This document shows, one piece after another, positions 1 to 11,718 of a stretch of DNA of 64,000 nt; within the stretch, counting starts at the first letter, position 1; every line of letters starts with the position of its first letter. This stretch comes from Symbiodinium sp. CCMP2592 (lineage: Eukaryota > Sar > Dinophyceae > Suessiales > Symbiodiniaceae). The stretch lies in NCBI GenBank assembly GCA_905221615.1, contig CAJNDT010001324.1, positions 310,001 to 374,000 of the forward strand, in the 5' to 3' direction. The notes below the pieces were generated by a model. The model had not been told where the DNA came from. It saw only the letters and a list, made by a program, of their open reading frames with translations, and ran no database searches. Position numbers and translations under genes: made by a program.

Positions 1-2110
1 ATATGATTTCTTGCGCCCTTATGTGGGGAACCGCATGTCAAAATACTGCGTATTCTGCATTCAGAACATCTGTGTTCAAAAATTGCCTTGACGCAGCTTC
101 TGGCCATCGCTGGGAGGCGAAGCGCGACTTGCTTGCAGCGTGCCTTCGATGTTTTCTTGGACTGCAGAACGGCAAAAGCTCTATCTTGCCTTGATAATCA
201 ATAACGACCTGCCATTGCTGTTGAGTGAAACCTTGCAAGGTAGTTGGTCGGAAGGGGGAAGTCTGCGGTCCGTAATTCCAAGCCAAACCCAACCTTCGGA
301 CGGAAATCTCCCTGTTTGTCCTGGAACAACGTCTCCTGCAAGTGTGCGACAACGGCTGGTCTACAGATATCGACAGAGACAAATACAGCTACTGCCAAAG
401 TCTCTGCAGCCGCTAGCCTGGTTTCGGCTCCGAATTGGGCCATTGGTGTAGTAGGAGAAGCAGGATCAGTAGGAGAGCCTATCTTCCACACGAGTCTTGC
501 GCCCGGTTGCCGCTGGCCCGGCTGCCAGTGCCACTTCTCGTGCTCAGCCGCGACAGGCCTGCTGGGGCGTGCAACGGCCATAGATTGCTGCTTTCGGCTT
601 CGTGTCGGACTCAGTTTGGCCCAAAGGTCGCGTCTATGGCAGTGTAGTTACTATGCTGCATCTGATTATCCTCCAAGGCGTTTTAGGCAGAAAAGCCAGC
701 GCCCAACAGAGCCTGAAGCCCGCTGGGAGCTGTGCTTGTGGGAAACACAGCTCATCCCGCTTGCCGACCCAGCACTGCTCGAGGCATCGGCTCGCAAACA
801 GCTGCTGTACAGCTGCTGAGCCAGTTGCACGTTCACTGGTGTTGCATGCTTATACACTGCATACTCCAGTCGTCGTGGAATTCATGGAGAAGAAAAAGAT
901 CTCAAAACACAGCGCTAGGGCTTCTTTGCTGCTTCATCGAGCTACGTTGTCAATGCCTGAAGCCAGTCGGAAGAGAGCAAAAGAGCCGAGCAGCTACAAG
1001 TAAGGCTCTACTTCGCCATGATCGAAGAATCCAGGCCGAAACTGCCTTCTGAGTTCCGACCCTCGCACAATCACAAAGCAGAACTTCACGACATTAGGTG
1101 TCACTGCTCCAGCAACAGAATGTGCAAAAAGCCTAAGACCGCATCAAGAGCAGCACTGGAGAAATCGCAACCAAGCGCCGTGCCCTCGAGATTCTCGAAG
1201 TGGGAGGGCATGGCACCAGCCCTACCTTTCCAGCTATGCTGGAAGTCAGTTCTCGATGGCTGCATTCTGCAGAGCCGTGGCGGTCATCTCACACTGTCGA
1301 AGACAAGGCACCTAGGCTCGTCTCCAGCATCAGGTTCCCATTGCCTCCGGGCCTGACCAGGTTGTGCCGCGAGCTCTCTACTGAAGCTCTGTGATCTGCA
1401 GTCCTGAACCACCTGTGGCCCGGGCCCCGTCCCGTACCAAACCACCTGACGACCTTGAGGCCGCTGGACCAGCTTGAGCTCTACCTGGGCACGTGAACAA
1501 CTTGCGCTGGCCCTTCATGGAGTTAGAGTTGGGGCGCTCACACCATGGCATACGCTACATATGGGCATGCTGCATGCTGTGGCAACTATGGCAACTAACA
1601 GCACACCAGCTCTGAACCCATCTGTTTCTCTGTTTGGTCACTTGCAAGAAACTGAACCGTTCAAGGCAAAAGGACCGTGCGGGGCTCGACGATCGATGAG
1701 CTGATCACTGCAAAACTCTGTACATACCTACATAGCCTGAACCACTGAAGGAATGCATGCAGGCATGAATGGATGAATGAATTTGAAGAGAATCAACCGA
1801 TGCAGGTGGTGCACAAAATGAACAGACTGAATAGAGGAAGGGACGAGGAATGGACGAATGACTGAGTCAGCGAACGAAGGAATGAGTGACTGAGTGACTG
1901 AGTCAGCGAGTGAGTTATCCAAAACTGCAAATTAGGGCTTAGGCTTAATTAGGCCGCAGGGAACGGGAACCTGAGACGTTACACAAAGTCTTCTGCTGGA
2001 CAGGGTCCTCTGTTAGCCAGGGTCTTTTGCTCGCAAAAAATGGATCGGCTTGGCTTGGTTTCAGCACCTGCCAAGCTCACTGAAAGCTTTGATCATCTAC
2101 TGCAGCAATA
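1..2110. other. Stretch without a supported gene
   Basis: No open frame here has a recognisable domain or convincing protein-like composition on either strand. A degenerate GAGT-type tandem repeat lies at about 1858-1918. Unrecognised short exons cannot be excluded. Confidence 0.5.
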
Positions 2111-2117
2111 TTGATAT

Positions 2118-2237
2118 CGAGAGAGAGAGAGAGAGAGAAAAACAATGTATATATGCGTGTATAAATTATATACAATATATATAGATATAGTTGATATAGT
2201 TACATATACATATAAGCATACACGTTAATATAACATG

Positions 2238-2281
<44 letters not shown>

Positions 2282-2355
2282 ATATATACATATACAGAGA
2301 CATAATTATGTATGTATGTATGTATGTATGTTACATACATGCATATGTATATATA

Positions 2356-2387
<32 letters not shown>

Positions 2388-2437
2388 ATGTATGTAATAT
2401 GTATACATACGTACACACATACGCATTTTTAGCAAAT
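2118..2437. repeat. Microsatellite cluster (GA, TA, TG, TATG)
   Basis: A (GA)n run near 2120-2138 is followed by an A+T-rich mosaic with (TA)n at about 2245-2268 and 2350-2376, (TG)n tails and (TATG)n at about 2307-2330. Tyr/Ile/Cys-rich open frames across it on both strands are by-products of the repeats. Confidence 0.9.
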
Positions 2438-2921
2438 ACACGTACATATACAACTCTACCAGTATGACATACTACGTATTTGTGCCAGCAGATGCTACAA
2501 ACCCTCAAACCCGCCTACCGCGCCTGTCTATGGCTATGCATCCCGTCCACAAACCCCCGGAACAGACAGCAGCCATTAACTCTATCGCACCGCAGACTGC
2601 TGCACAGCACACATGTATGGCTTGTTCTGCTTCCCAGCTCGCTGGCCTGTCCTTCTTGCAGGCGAGGAGTCTAGAGGATGTGGACCCTCTTGGGGTTGCC
2701 ATATTTCGCTCACATCGGACTAGATGATTCACAGGAGGCTGCCAGTATGGCCTCTCAGAGAGTCTTCGGAACGCGAGCACGCGGCGCGGCAGTCGTAGTA
2801 TGCACAGAGCACCAGCACCACCAGAATCCTGGCCCGGGTGGTAGGAACTTCAAGCAACACAAATCAGTTCCACGTACTTAAGCCAGGCTCTTTACCCTGC
2901 TACTACAGAACAGAAAGAATC

Positions 2922-3635
2922 CTACAGAAGCTGCCCTTGACCATCACGACCAAGGAACATGGCACAGCCAACTGCCGTCGACAGCACGGTGGTCAGTCGC
3001 TCCCTTGAGCTGTCAATCTGGAAGTAGAGATTGAGGATGCCTCCCAAACCCATTAAGCCGTAGAAGGTGTAGCTGATACTGCCGGAGCCCTTCACGGAGA
3101 GGGACGTCCGAATCTGCGGAATCTGGCGCACGCCATTCAGAAAAGCAGAGATGTATCCCAAGCCGCTTGCAACAAGCCGAATGGTCCAGGAGCAATCTGA
3201 AAGCAAGGACCAGAGAAGCAGACCCCCGGTGCCGAACAGCAACATTCCTACCTGAGCAAGCCAGGCCTTCCGAAACCAGCGCTTTTGGCTGTCTTCTCCA
3301 AAGTGCGTGCACCAGGCATAGAGAGGAAAGAATAAGAGCCACTGAACCAGAACCTGGTAGAAGGCTAAGAGATTGGCCTGGCAAAGCCACCAATTCGATC
3401 TACAAGACTCTAGTTGGGGAAACTTCAGCATCATCATATTCCAGGCAAGGCAAGTATACGCTGCATTTGTCAGCAAGATGGTGGCTTGAGAAACGCCCTC
3501 GCAGCTGCTCTTTGACCAAATTTTCACATGTGCTGGAATTATGCTAACGGCCGTGCCGGTGACCAGGACGAAGCCGATGGCCACATTAATCGGGCGAGCC
3601 GCTTCCTCCTCAAAGTCATACTTGCACTGGTCCAT
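2922..3635 (-). CDS. PQ-loop repeat membrane protein
   Basis: A 237-residue multi-spanning protein of the PQ-loop type (family that includes cystinosin, MPDU1 and SWEET-like proteins), expected to be an endomembrane transporter or sensor. Two PQ-loop units are visible. The first, at about residues 18-68, carries PA (33-34) in place of the classical PQ and then the typical KSSCEGVS turn. The second, at about 155-206, has an intact PQ (172-173) followed by a KGSGSIS turn. Hydrophobic segments near 16-34, 50-70, 86-106, 126-146, 152-168 and 186-206 suggest six or seven membrane spans. The start is an ATG. The last ~15 residues, rich in Gly and Gln, are unlike the family, so the reading may run into an intron after about residue 225. 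The substrate cannot be told from sequence. Confidence 0.75.
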   Translation of the reverse strand: MDQCKYDFEEEAARPINVAIGFVLVTGTAVSIIPAHVKIWSKSSCEGVSQATILLTNAAYTCLAWNMMMLKFPQLESCRSNWWLCQANLLAFYQVLVQWLLFFPLYAWCTHFGEDSQKRWFRKAWLAQVGMLLFGTGGLLLWSLLSDCSWTIRLVASGLGYISAFLNGVRQIPQIRTSLSVKGSGSISYTFYGLMGLGGILNLYFQIDSSRERLTTVLSTAVGCAMFLGRDGQGQLL

Positions 3636-3914
3636 GCTGTTTCTGATTCCCCGGCACGACGCTCCCGGGACCTAGAGGCATACACGCTTGCCAGCTGCTG
3701 TCATGCACAGCTGTTATTTTCAATCCGTTGAGTTGTCAAAGTCGGAAGCATTTCTACCAGTTGGTGCCATGCTTCTTTGTTTTCAGTGGCGAAACACCTT
3801 TGGGCCAGAGAAGGGCGCGTCTGGGTCTAGGTTCACAGAGAGACGTCACCTCACTTCTACAGCTTTCGACAGACATCAAAGATCGAGGACTCCAAAGGTC
3901 GGCCAAGGGCTGCA

Positions 3915-4388
3915 CACGCACACCGCATGGCAGCTCCGTGGTCAAGGTCCACAAGTCACCCTGAAAGGCCAGACTTCCGGATCTGGGGTCTGGAGCGGTG
4001 CAGAGCTTTGGGTCTCACGGTCTTCCAGGCTTGAGCGCGATTGCCAAGCTAAACAAGAAAACCCCTTTCAGCTGCTGCAACCCAAGTCTGGCTTGCCCTT
4101 CTCGAGGTCACGAGCCTCACCTCCCTTGAGACGGTCTTGTGTCTGGTGCCTTGCACTGCATCAGGGCTGCATCTGCGAGGTTCCAACTGCCCAAGGCAGG
4201 TGCAGAACCGCACACCTTACAGCAGCCGATTGCTAGAGGACTTCGTCCGATTTGCGAGGTCCCGTCGGACGTTTGAAGGTTTGGGGCTTTGACTGCAGTG
4301 TCAATACTGGGCAGACGGCCAACAGGTCTTCCCCGTAGCCAATCTTGGTGTGCGCCTCGAATGCCAGAGTCAGGCTGATTTGCTCCAG
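3915..4388 (-). CDS. CBM20 starch-binding domain gene (three exons, partial model)
   Basis: Three short exons spell a carbohydrate-binding module family 20. Exon A (4388-4317) follows the acceptor TTTGCCCAG and encodes a strand ending FEAHTKIGYGEDLLA. Exon B (4215 to about 4146) begins VCGSAPALGSWNLADAALM, the CBM20 core with its binding Trp in the LGSW motif. Exon C starts at 3960 after the acceptor TTTCAG and encodes GDLWTLTTELPCGVRV, the later CBM20 strand before the usual EYK segment. The A-B intron (4316-4216) is GT-AG and phase 0. CBM20 modules bind alpha-glucans such as starch and occur in amylases, glucan dikinases and laforin-type phosphatases. The catalytic partner was not found. 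Sequence upstream to about 4690 is open and could hold more exons. Confidence 0.6.
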
Positions 4389-5904
4389 CTGGGCAAAGCT
4401 GGGCAAGGGCGAAGACAAACCCTGCACTCACATCTTTGCCCTGGAGCCCGACCCGGAGAGGAGCGCCGAAGAGTCTATTGCAGCTAGTCTCGCGACTGGC
4501 CTTGATTCGCACTGCGATGTGCGCAGCTTCGGCCATGCCTGGCGAATGCATGGGGATTCGTCTGGAGACGAAACCCTTGAACCTTATCACCCCGGACCGC
4601 ACCACAAAATGTTGGCGGCCCCCGAGCAAGTCTGCAGGCATGGCCTGTGACGATGAAGTGGTGGATCGGCCCGAAGGGCAACACAATCTAGCGTTGAACT
4701 ATGCCTGACTATGTGAGCGGTGGCTGGACTCTTTCCTGCTGGAGCCGTCGTCGGGACTTTATGGCCCCAGTTCAATGTGCTGGTCCCTCAAGTTGCCTGT
4801 AGTTACTTTCCTTCTTGTCCAAGTCTGCATTCTCGCATTGCGCGTGAATGCTGCCTGCTTGCTGTACAGCTTGAGCCGTGGGGCCGTGGGCATCGCGGCA
4901 TAGCTCTTGCATGCGCAGCGACATCCCAGCAGTCCGCGCTCACACGTTCAGAATCATCAGTCACGAAGAGCACAAGAAGCCGTGCAACAGCAACTGCAAG
5001 CCCTTCTGGCTTGGTCCGCATGATCACGAGCCGAGTGCCTGGAACGCAGGACTCCGATAAAACCTCATCTCAAGCCCCCTCGATGACTTTGTACAAATCG
5101 GGCCGGCGATGGGGATTGAAAGCATTTTACGTTTGGCACTACTCGTCCTGAGCGCACCTGGTTGCACCCCAGCATCTCTAAGCAATGCTACAAAGCGTGT
5201 TTGTGATTTGATGACAGGATCCTGGAGCACACCGCTAAGCACAATGCTCATGGTCTTCGGACTCACTGGTCCTCCAGCGTCGACTTAGTCCTGCACGATG
5301 TAGCACGACTCAGACGGCCAGTGCCAACAACTTTCATCCACCACCGCCAGCTTAACACCCACCATCGCTTGCAATGTCCCACCAGCCCAGCTATCCGAAC
5401 TCCTCCTGCATGCAGGACGCCCGGACCTCAGGAGTGACTCGCGAGTTGGCTCGGCAAGCACGCAAAGGTAGCTCAGCTGGAAAGACGTAAAGCTAAGTGT
5501 GGCACTCGAGTGTGCCGCGAGAGCCTCGACACTCGCTGGCCTTCACTCACTGCATTCACATGCATTCACACTACATGTGTCTGCATTCACGGTCTTCATA
5601 TGATATATTGCAAGCTGTGGTTCGGTCCTGCCTGATTGTTCGTCGGAGTCGGAGCCTTTCCGCTTACGCTTTGGCCTTGTCACAGCAGCCACGGTCAGCC
5701 ATCCACGTGTCCACGCCAACAATGTGTCTGCACCAAGTTGGCACGACCCATGCATGAAGGAGCTCAGCGTCCGACGGGGGCTTCTTGTCGTCTTTAGCCA
5801 TATCCTGAAAACGGAGCAAACTACGTTCGATGCTTCTCCGAAGGCATGTATGCAGCACTCTCGGACACGCAGCACGCAAGGCATCTTTTAATCTTTTGCC
5901 CGGG
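4389..5904. other. Stretch with unassigned open frames
   Basis: Minus-strand frames at about 4390-4690 and 5030-5266 look partly protein-like but match nothing I recognise. They may be exons of the CBM20 gene or of another gene. Short repeats of a TGCATTCACA type occur at 5547-5590. Confidence 0.35.
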
Positions 5905-6513
5905 CTATCCACCTTTCTCTTCAGCCATGTGGGCTCTCTTATCCCTCAGTTCCTTTCTCTCCTTCTGCCTAGAAGCAAGCTTCGCGCGCCGCTGCTTCCG
6001 GAAGTCTTGCTGCAGCTGGTCTGCGATCTGTGGTGGCGGGACAACCTTCACGAGGTTGCCCTCGTGATACAGCACTGAGACGTTGTGCCCGCACTGGAGC
6101 ACATCGCCTGCCTCGCCAAGCTGCTCCATCGCCACCTCAACCTCGTTGTAGTCGGAATCTGCCAAGACAAGCCTCGTGTCATCTTTGTACATTACTGGCA
6201 TTGACACCCGCTCGCATTCCACCACCTGCAAAGTTTCTGTCTCTTTCATCTTCATCTCCCGTGCTTTCCGCGTTCTGAGCTCCCGGTAGCGGATCTCGTA
6301 GGCTCCGTCAGCTGAGCGTCCATGGCCAGCAGGCTTCGAACTGCGAACCTCGCAGTAGATACCCTTTCGGAGGAAGACAGAGCCACGCTGGAGGTCGCAG
6401 GACGCGACGGGCAAGCTTGAGAAATGGCGGGGCCACAGTGCCATGACGCTGGCTGGCACGGGGGACCCACGTGCCCGCAGCAGACGGAAGTTCATGGCGA
6501 GCGTGGACATCAT
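5905..6513 (-). CDS. Organellar elongation factor P-like protein
   Basis: This 202-residue protein starts at an ATG at 6513. It opens with about 40 residues rich in Arg, Ser and Ala that look like a mitochondrial or plastid targeting peptide. Residues 48-105 match the KOW-like domain I of EF-P (motif LRKGIYCEV). Residues 104-160 match the central OB domain (motif MPVMYKDDTRLVLADSDYNE, then LGEAGDVL and a VVPP end). EF-P binds the ribosome between the P and E sites and relieves stalling on polyproline. The domain-I loop that normally carries a modified Lys or Arg within a PGKG context reads AGHG here. The third domain of bacterial EF-P is absent and is replaced by a basic, charged tail of about 35 residues. 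The reading may instead enter an intron near its end. Confidence 0.75.
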   Translation of the reverse strand: MMSTLAMNFRLLRARGSPVPASVMALWPRHFSSLPVASCDLQRGSVFLRKGIYCEVRSSKPAGHGRSADGAYEIRYRELRTRKAREMKMKETETLQVVECERVSMPVMYKDDTRLVLADSDYNEVEVAMEQLGEAGDVLQCGHNVSVLYHEGNLVKVVPPPQIADQLQQDFRKQRRAKLASRQKERKELRDKRAHMAEEKGG

Positions 6514-7580
6514 TGCTACGGTAATGCGCGGCACTATGCCGGCCGATCGCAGTTGCAAACTCTCGAGGCTGACAACGCTAGTCTTGCGTATATATACATA
6601 TCAAGACCCAGGCCACATGCTTTAATGTGAGACGAACACATGCAGCGACAGAATACAGCGTCCAGCGCTAGTTCTAAGTTTCTGAGCAAGGTTGACATTG
6701 AGCCACAAGAGCTGAGGGCCGGCTATCCGGCTTGAGATGCCGCGGGAGTGCTTCTGCATTCACCCCCATCGCCACTTGCCTTTGGGAACTGTTCTATTCT
6801 GAGAGCGAAGGAAGACGACCACTAGAGCCGAATCCGAAAGTTCAACATCACGACATGTTGCCGTCCTCGCTGGCAGAGTCGGAGCTGAGCTTGAGAATCG
6901 GACGACGGGGTACACCTGTCAACGGCCACTTCGGGATCTTGACGGGCTAGAACAACGTGCGGGTCACAAACGTGGCGTCGACATCGGCCAGAACACAAGT
7001 GCTGGTCGGCTTGCAGGCTCGCAGGCGTTGGACGGGTAGGATTCATACTCCGCAACTCAAGGACCAGTGAACTTCTTGTGCCTGATCCTTACAAGACATC
7101 GGACCGACTGACATGGAATGTCTCTGCAAAACACCGTGCAATTTGGATTTGAACCCATTGCACGGCATGATTAGAGGGGTGATGATGCCTGCAGTGGAGG
7201 TTCGCGCAGCCGGCTTGGCGAAGGTCAACGCCGAGCCATCTTGCCTAGTGGTCACTTAGAGCTTGGCGGAGCAGTGAAAGTATTGCTCCATCGTGCAGAC
7301 ACTGTTCGTTGTGCACTCGTTCCCTGGCAGTCGCCCTCTTCAGCTCCTAATAACCATCGCAGCACAAAAGCGGAACCTCAATGTCACAAGTGCAGTCCCT
7401 CTTGGCACGGCCTTCCCGGCCCCACAGCAGGAGCCTTGCTGGCGAATGCTGAGCTGCGGCGCAAGGTGACCATAATCCGGGGGCGGAATGGTGTATCATG
7501 CTATAATACAATTCACTGGACAGCTTGCCATTCATCGTTGTAAACTATGAACGCACACAACTACAACTAAGTAAAAATAG
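6514..7580. other. Stretch without an assigned gene
   Basis: A minus-strand segment at about 6848-6940 (open, ending SSDSASEDGNMS then TGA) and another at 7043-7255 look like possible exons, without recognisable domains. The part next to 6514 is the likely upstream region of the EF-P-like gene. No promoter element stands out. Confidence 0.35.
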
Positions 7581-7583
7581 TAA

Positions 7584-7680
7584 AATATGTACATACATAC
7601 GTATATATATATATATATACATGTATATGTATACATATACATATATATATATATATATATCTGTGTGTGTTCGTGCCTCT
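7584..7680. repeat. TA microsatellite
   Basis: Runs of (TA)n broken by ACATAC and TGTA units, similar in kind to the cluster at 2.1-2.4 kb. No gene. Confidence 0.9.
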
Positions 7681-7939
7681 ACATAAGTTTGTTCATTTAC
7701 TTGCGTTTATATATTTATCCTACATCTTTGCTGATCTAACTTATTTACAGTTGCTTATTCGTATTTCTGCCTATCTATGTATCTATCTACCTATCTAGAC
7801 AGATATATGTATATATATATATATATATGAAAGTATGTATCTGCGGCAGTCATTTCTTTGCTTGCTTGTTTTTATGTGCAGGAAGTGTATAGACGTGTAT
7901 ATATATATAAACTGATTTACCTCTTTGTTCATTTGCTAG

Positions 7940-8272
7940 AATATCAACCAATCAATCCATCCATCAATCAACCAATCAACCAATCAACCGGCCAATCAAT
8001 CCATCAATCAATGAATCAACCTACCAACCAATCAATCAACCAACCAACCAATCAACCAATCAATCAGCCAATGAACCAATCAACCAATCAACCACTCAAC
8101 CAATCAGCCAATCAAGCAACCAATCAACCAACCAACGAATCAACCAATCAATTAAGCAACCAATCAATCAATCAATCAATCCATCGATCCATCAATCCAG
8201 CAAGCAAGCAAGCAAGCAAAGCAATGCAAGCAATCAATCCATCATCTATCTATCTATCTATCATCTATCTCT
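7940..8272 (+). repeat. Tetranucleotide AATC/AACC array plus (TCTA)n
   Basis: About 300 bp of AATC and AACC units in irregular order, ending in AAGC units and a short (TCTA)n run at 8244-8272. A long Asn/Gln/Pro/Ser open frame over it is a translation of the repeat, not a gene. Confidence 0.92.
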
Positions 8273-8275
8273 GAG

Positions 8276-9780
8276 TGTGTACATCTGGCAGACTCACATA
8301 TCGTGTAGCATGGAGCTACACGAGTCACCTGACCACCTGCTCCGCCTATACTTCGCTACGGTTCGTCGCACTGGGGCCGCAGCCGGCGAGGAGCTCGGAA
8401 GCCGCTCCGGGTCGTACTGCCCCCCTTTGTGCTCCGAGAATGCCGAGGAACAAAGCTGAAAAGAAAACGCTTACAGGAGCTTCTTGGTTCGACGACTTGG
8501 TCTATGTATGATCTTGGGTATTCTTGCTTCCTACCGTAGGGTCCTGCTCGCCCGGGTGCTGCAGTATCGGAGGGAAAGAGCTTCGACGACACAAGCGAAT
8601 CTCAAGAAATCCACACATTACGAGACCTTCAGGCTAGTATGGCTTGAACTGGACAGCATCATTAAGTCATCAGGCCACAGCTGCACTCACCGGAGTGAAT
8701 GCCCTACAACCCCACCTGCAAGGTGCAATTTGTCGCAGAAACTGCTGAGGGTTAGCCCCTGGAAAAGGAGTGAATATCATCGTGAGCAGCAGGAAGAATA
8801 AAAACCGTCGCCCCCTTTGCAAGATCATGGAGCCACACGGTCAACCCGGCCGCACCTTTGCGATCTGAAGTGGGCAGTGGCGGCGGAAACGCCGCACCTC
8901 AAACTGAAAAGACCGGAGAACCTGCAGGCCCCCACTGTTGAAATTCACATGCTTGCCGCGCCTGCCAAGAATGACGACGGAATCATGGCTGTCCCTGCTG
9001 GGGCCAATGCCATCAGCATCCGAAGCAGGCGGCGGCTGAGTCCTCGAAGGCCGATTGTAGATTCTTGACATCGCATCGGCACCGCTGCCGAACACTATCT
9101 GAAAGCGCTTCCACTGCTCTTGAGCCCGCCGCCTCCCGGGGAGCGGGGTCACAGAGCGCGCCTGGCCGCTGGCCGTCGAAGCAAAGCGAAGCTGGATCCC
9201 AAAGGAACTGGAAGTTGACAACTGTTCCGGTACGTCGGCCCTGTTGCTCGCTTTTGGCACTGTTCCTTGGTCCTAGAACCCATTGCAAAGTGAGTGTCCT
9301 TGCCACTCTCGGACGGCGTTCTGCCTCGAGGAACATAAACCAAACCTCTGCCCTCACAAAGCCGACCAGTTGTCTCAAGAAACCCGTAAGCCGCAAAAGT
9401 TGTTTACCGTCCCTCCAAAAATCCAAACCAATGCTGTTACACGGTCTGGAAACGTTGTTTCAGGCCTCTGGCTGGATTTTGCTTGTGAGACTGTTCCGCC
9501 AGCACTTCTCGAAACGTCATCTGGCCAGCACTCTGCCCGATACAGTTCCAGCTTTCTGCAAACAAGACGTTTCGGACAAGTACAGCCGGTTCGAAGGCTT
9601 GCCCCCGTCAGAATCCAACGTGCATACAACGAATTGGCCTTCTTGCTGCCGTTCTCGTGTCGCTGGCCGTCCTTTTTTCTGCGATCATCTGCATCCTGGG
9701 CAGCCGAACTGACCAGAGTCTGCCGAATGCATCACAAAAGCAGCAACTCAAACGTGCCCCAAGCAAATCATATGTCACTG
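8276..9780. other. Stretch without an assigned gene
   Basis: Open frames exist on both strands but none shows a domain. Minus-strand sequence at 8840-9430 may hold exons downstream of the charged protein gene that follows. Confidence 0.35.
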
Positions 9781-9782
9781 AG

Positions 9783-11383
9783 GACGTGGCCCTGTCGCGA
9801 TCTCTTTCTCTCTCCCTTTCCCTGGCCCGATCTTTGTCTCTTTCACGTTCTCGTTCCCTTTCTTTTGCTCTGTCTTTGTTTCTCGTGTCTCTTTCATTGT
9901 CCTGAGCAACGGGCTAGCAAGTTCAGCTTCCAATCAAGCCCACCGCGACTCAGTCCCAGGCATGTCGAGTTCTGTCGCGATCATCCCTGTCTCTTTCCCT
10001 GTCTCTTGGCCTCGATCGATCTCGCTGCTTGGAGCGTTCCCTTTCTCTTGGCTTGGAGCGGTCCCTGTCGCGGCCAGTGTCCTTTTCGCGGTCACGGTCC
10101 CGTTCTCGCTCTCTGTCGTCACGGTCGCGTGATCGCTCCCTTTCGCGGCCTCTGTCCTTTTCGCGATACTTGTCCTTGTCACGATCTTTGTCGCGATCCT
10201 TTTCATGCCTATCTCTTTCTTCGTGACGATCTCTGTCCCGGCGATGCTCGTTGTCTCGGTCCTTGTCTCGTCGGCGATCATCCTCCCTGTCCTTGTCTCG
10301 GCGTCTGTCATCACGACCCGCGTCACGTCTCCGTTCGTCCTCGCGGTCTCGACGCCTGTCGTCATCGCGGTCCTTCTCTCGTCTTCGCTCCTCCTCGCGA
10401 TCCTTTTCACGTCTCCTCTCCTCCTCTCGGTCCTTCTCACGTCTCCTCTCCTCCTCCCTCTCCTTTTCTCGTCTCTTCTGTTCGCGCTCCTTCTCTCGCC
10501 GCTCCTCGTCCCGGCGCTTGTCCTCCCGCTCCTGCCTCTCCTTTTCTCGTCTCCTTTCCTCTTCCCTTTCTTGTTCTCTCCTTCTTTCCCTCTCCTCTCG
10601 TTCTTCACGCTCGGCCCGTTCCTTTTCCCGTCGTTTCTCTTCCTCCCGCTCTCGTCGCTCGCGCTCCCGGCGCAGCTCTTCCTCCAATCGCTGCTTCTCG
10701 CGCTGCTTCTCTTCCTCACGTTCCTTCTCGCGTCTCCTCTCTTCTTCACGTTCCTTTTCCCGCCTTCTTTCCTCCTCCTTTTCCTGTTCTCTTCTTCGCT
10801 CCTCCTCTTCCTTGCGAGCTCTTTCGCGGCGTTCTTCCTCCTCGCGCTTTTTCGCCTCACGCTCTTTCTCCTTCTGCTTCGCAGCCCTTGCCTCCTCTTG
10901 CTTCCTGCTCTCCTCGCGATCTGCTGCCTCCTTCTCCTCCTTTCGTCGACTCTTATCATCTCTGCTTGCCTTCTCTTTTCGCCTACTCTCCTTCTGAGCT
11001 TCATCCTTTGCGGTGGAAGGCGCCTTTTCGCGCGATCGCTCCATTCCCGCTGAAGCATCTCTCCGGGAGCCCTCATTATTGGCCGCCGGTTCTCTGCCCT
11101 TCTTTTTCTTTTTCTGTTGAGCCTTCTCATGCTCCTTCTCCTGCATCTTCTCCTTGTCCCTGGCCTCCCTCTGCTTCTCCTTCATCCTCTCCTCCGCATG
11201 GGAGGCCTGGCTTCGCCTGGCCCTTTCACGGCCATCGCGATCCCGCGACTTCTCCTGAAGCTGAAACACGAAAGGCCATACCCCACCCTGGACATCGTAC
11301 AGCTCCGTGGCAAGCCCTTTGGTTTCGAACTGGCCTCTGGCTTTCGAAGCGACTCGCTCTTCTCTGACCTCGGAACGGTGCTT
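9783..11383 (-). CDS. Arg/Glu/Asp/Lys-rich low-complexity protein
   Basis: The minus-strand frame is open from 11383 to a TGA at 9950. The first ~45 codons have ordinary composition (including ATELYDVQGGVWPFVFQLQ). About 430 residues then follow, made almost wholly of EEERRREKE-type and, later, RDRDRDKD-type units. A further exon at 9905-9783, after the acceptor GTTGCTCAG, continues the same RE/RD style (KERERERERDKD). Such alternating-charge tails are typical of splicing-associated proteins such as PRP38 and U1-70K relatives and usually act in the nucleus as flexible interaction regions or long charged helices. No folded domain identifies the family. The true start is unknown, since the open frame may begin at an acceptor. 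The long complementary frame on the plus strand is its shadow. Confidence 0.55.
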
Positions 11384-11718
11384 TTACTTGATTGCTGCGG
11401 CAGCTGCAAAGCGATTGCACGGCTTGGCACTGCGGATGTTGCGCCTGCCGCATTGCAAGGTGCATGCCGAGAGGCTGTGCAGTGGCAGGCTTTGACAACT
11501 TCTCCTGGCGGGAACAGGAGAGCCTGGTGGGCCTGCTTCTCTCGAGAAAGGGTAGATCTGCTTGGCTTGCCAGAACCGTCGTGGTTTCACGAGGCTTGTT
11601 TGCAAGGATCCTTTCCTGGACCAGAAACATCAGCGAAAGGGTCCAGACCGATTCGGCTGCTTTGAACCAAACGATTCAATTGGAGTGCAGGCCGTGACCT
11701 CTGAACCGCAAGAGACCG

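Noticed and set aside
2200-2508. Tyr/Ile-rich frames on both strands
   Set aside because: By-products of TA and TATG repeats.
7858-8274. Asn/Gln/Pro/Ser-rich open frame of 138 codons
   Set aside because: Direct translation of the AATC/AACC tetranucleotide array.
9283-11367. Plus-strand open frame of 694 codons rich in Pro, Leu, Ser, Cys
   Set aside because: It is the complement of the Arg/Glu-rich minus-strand tract; purine-rich coding DNA leaves the opposite strand free of stops.
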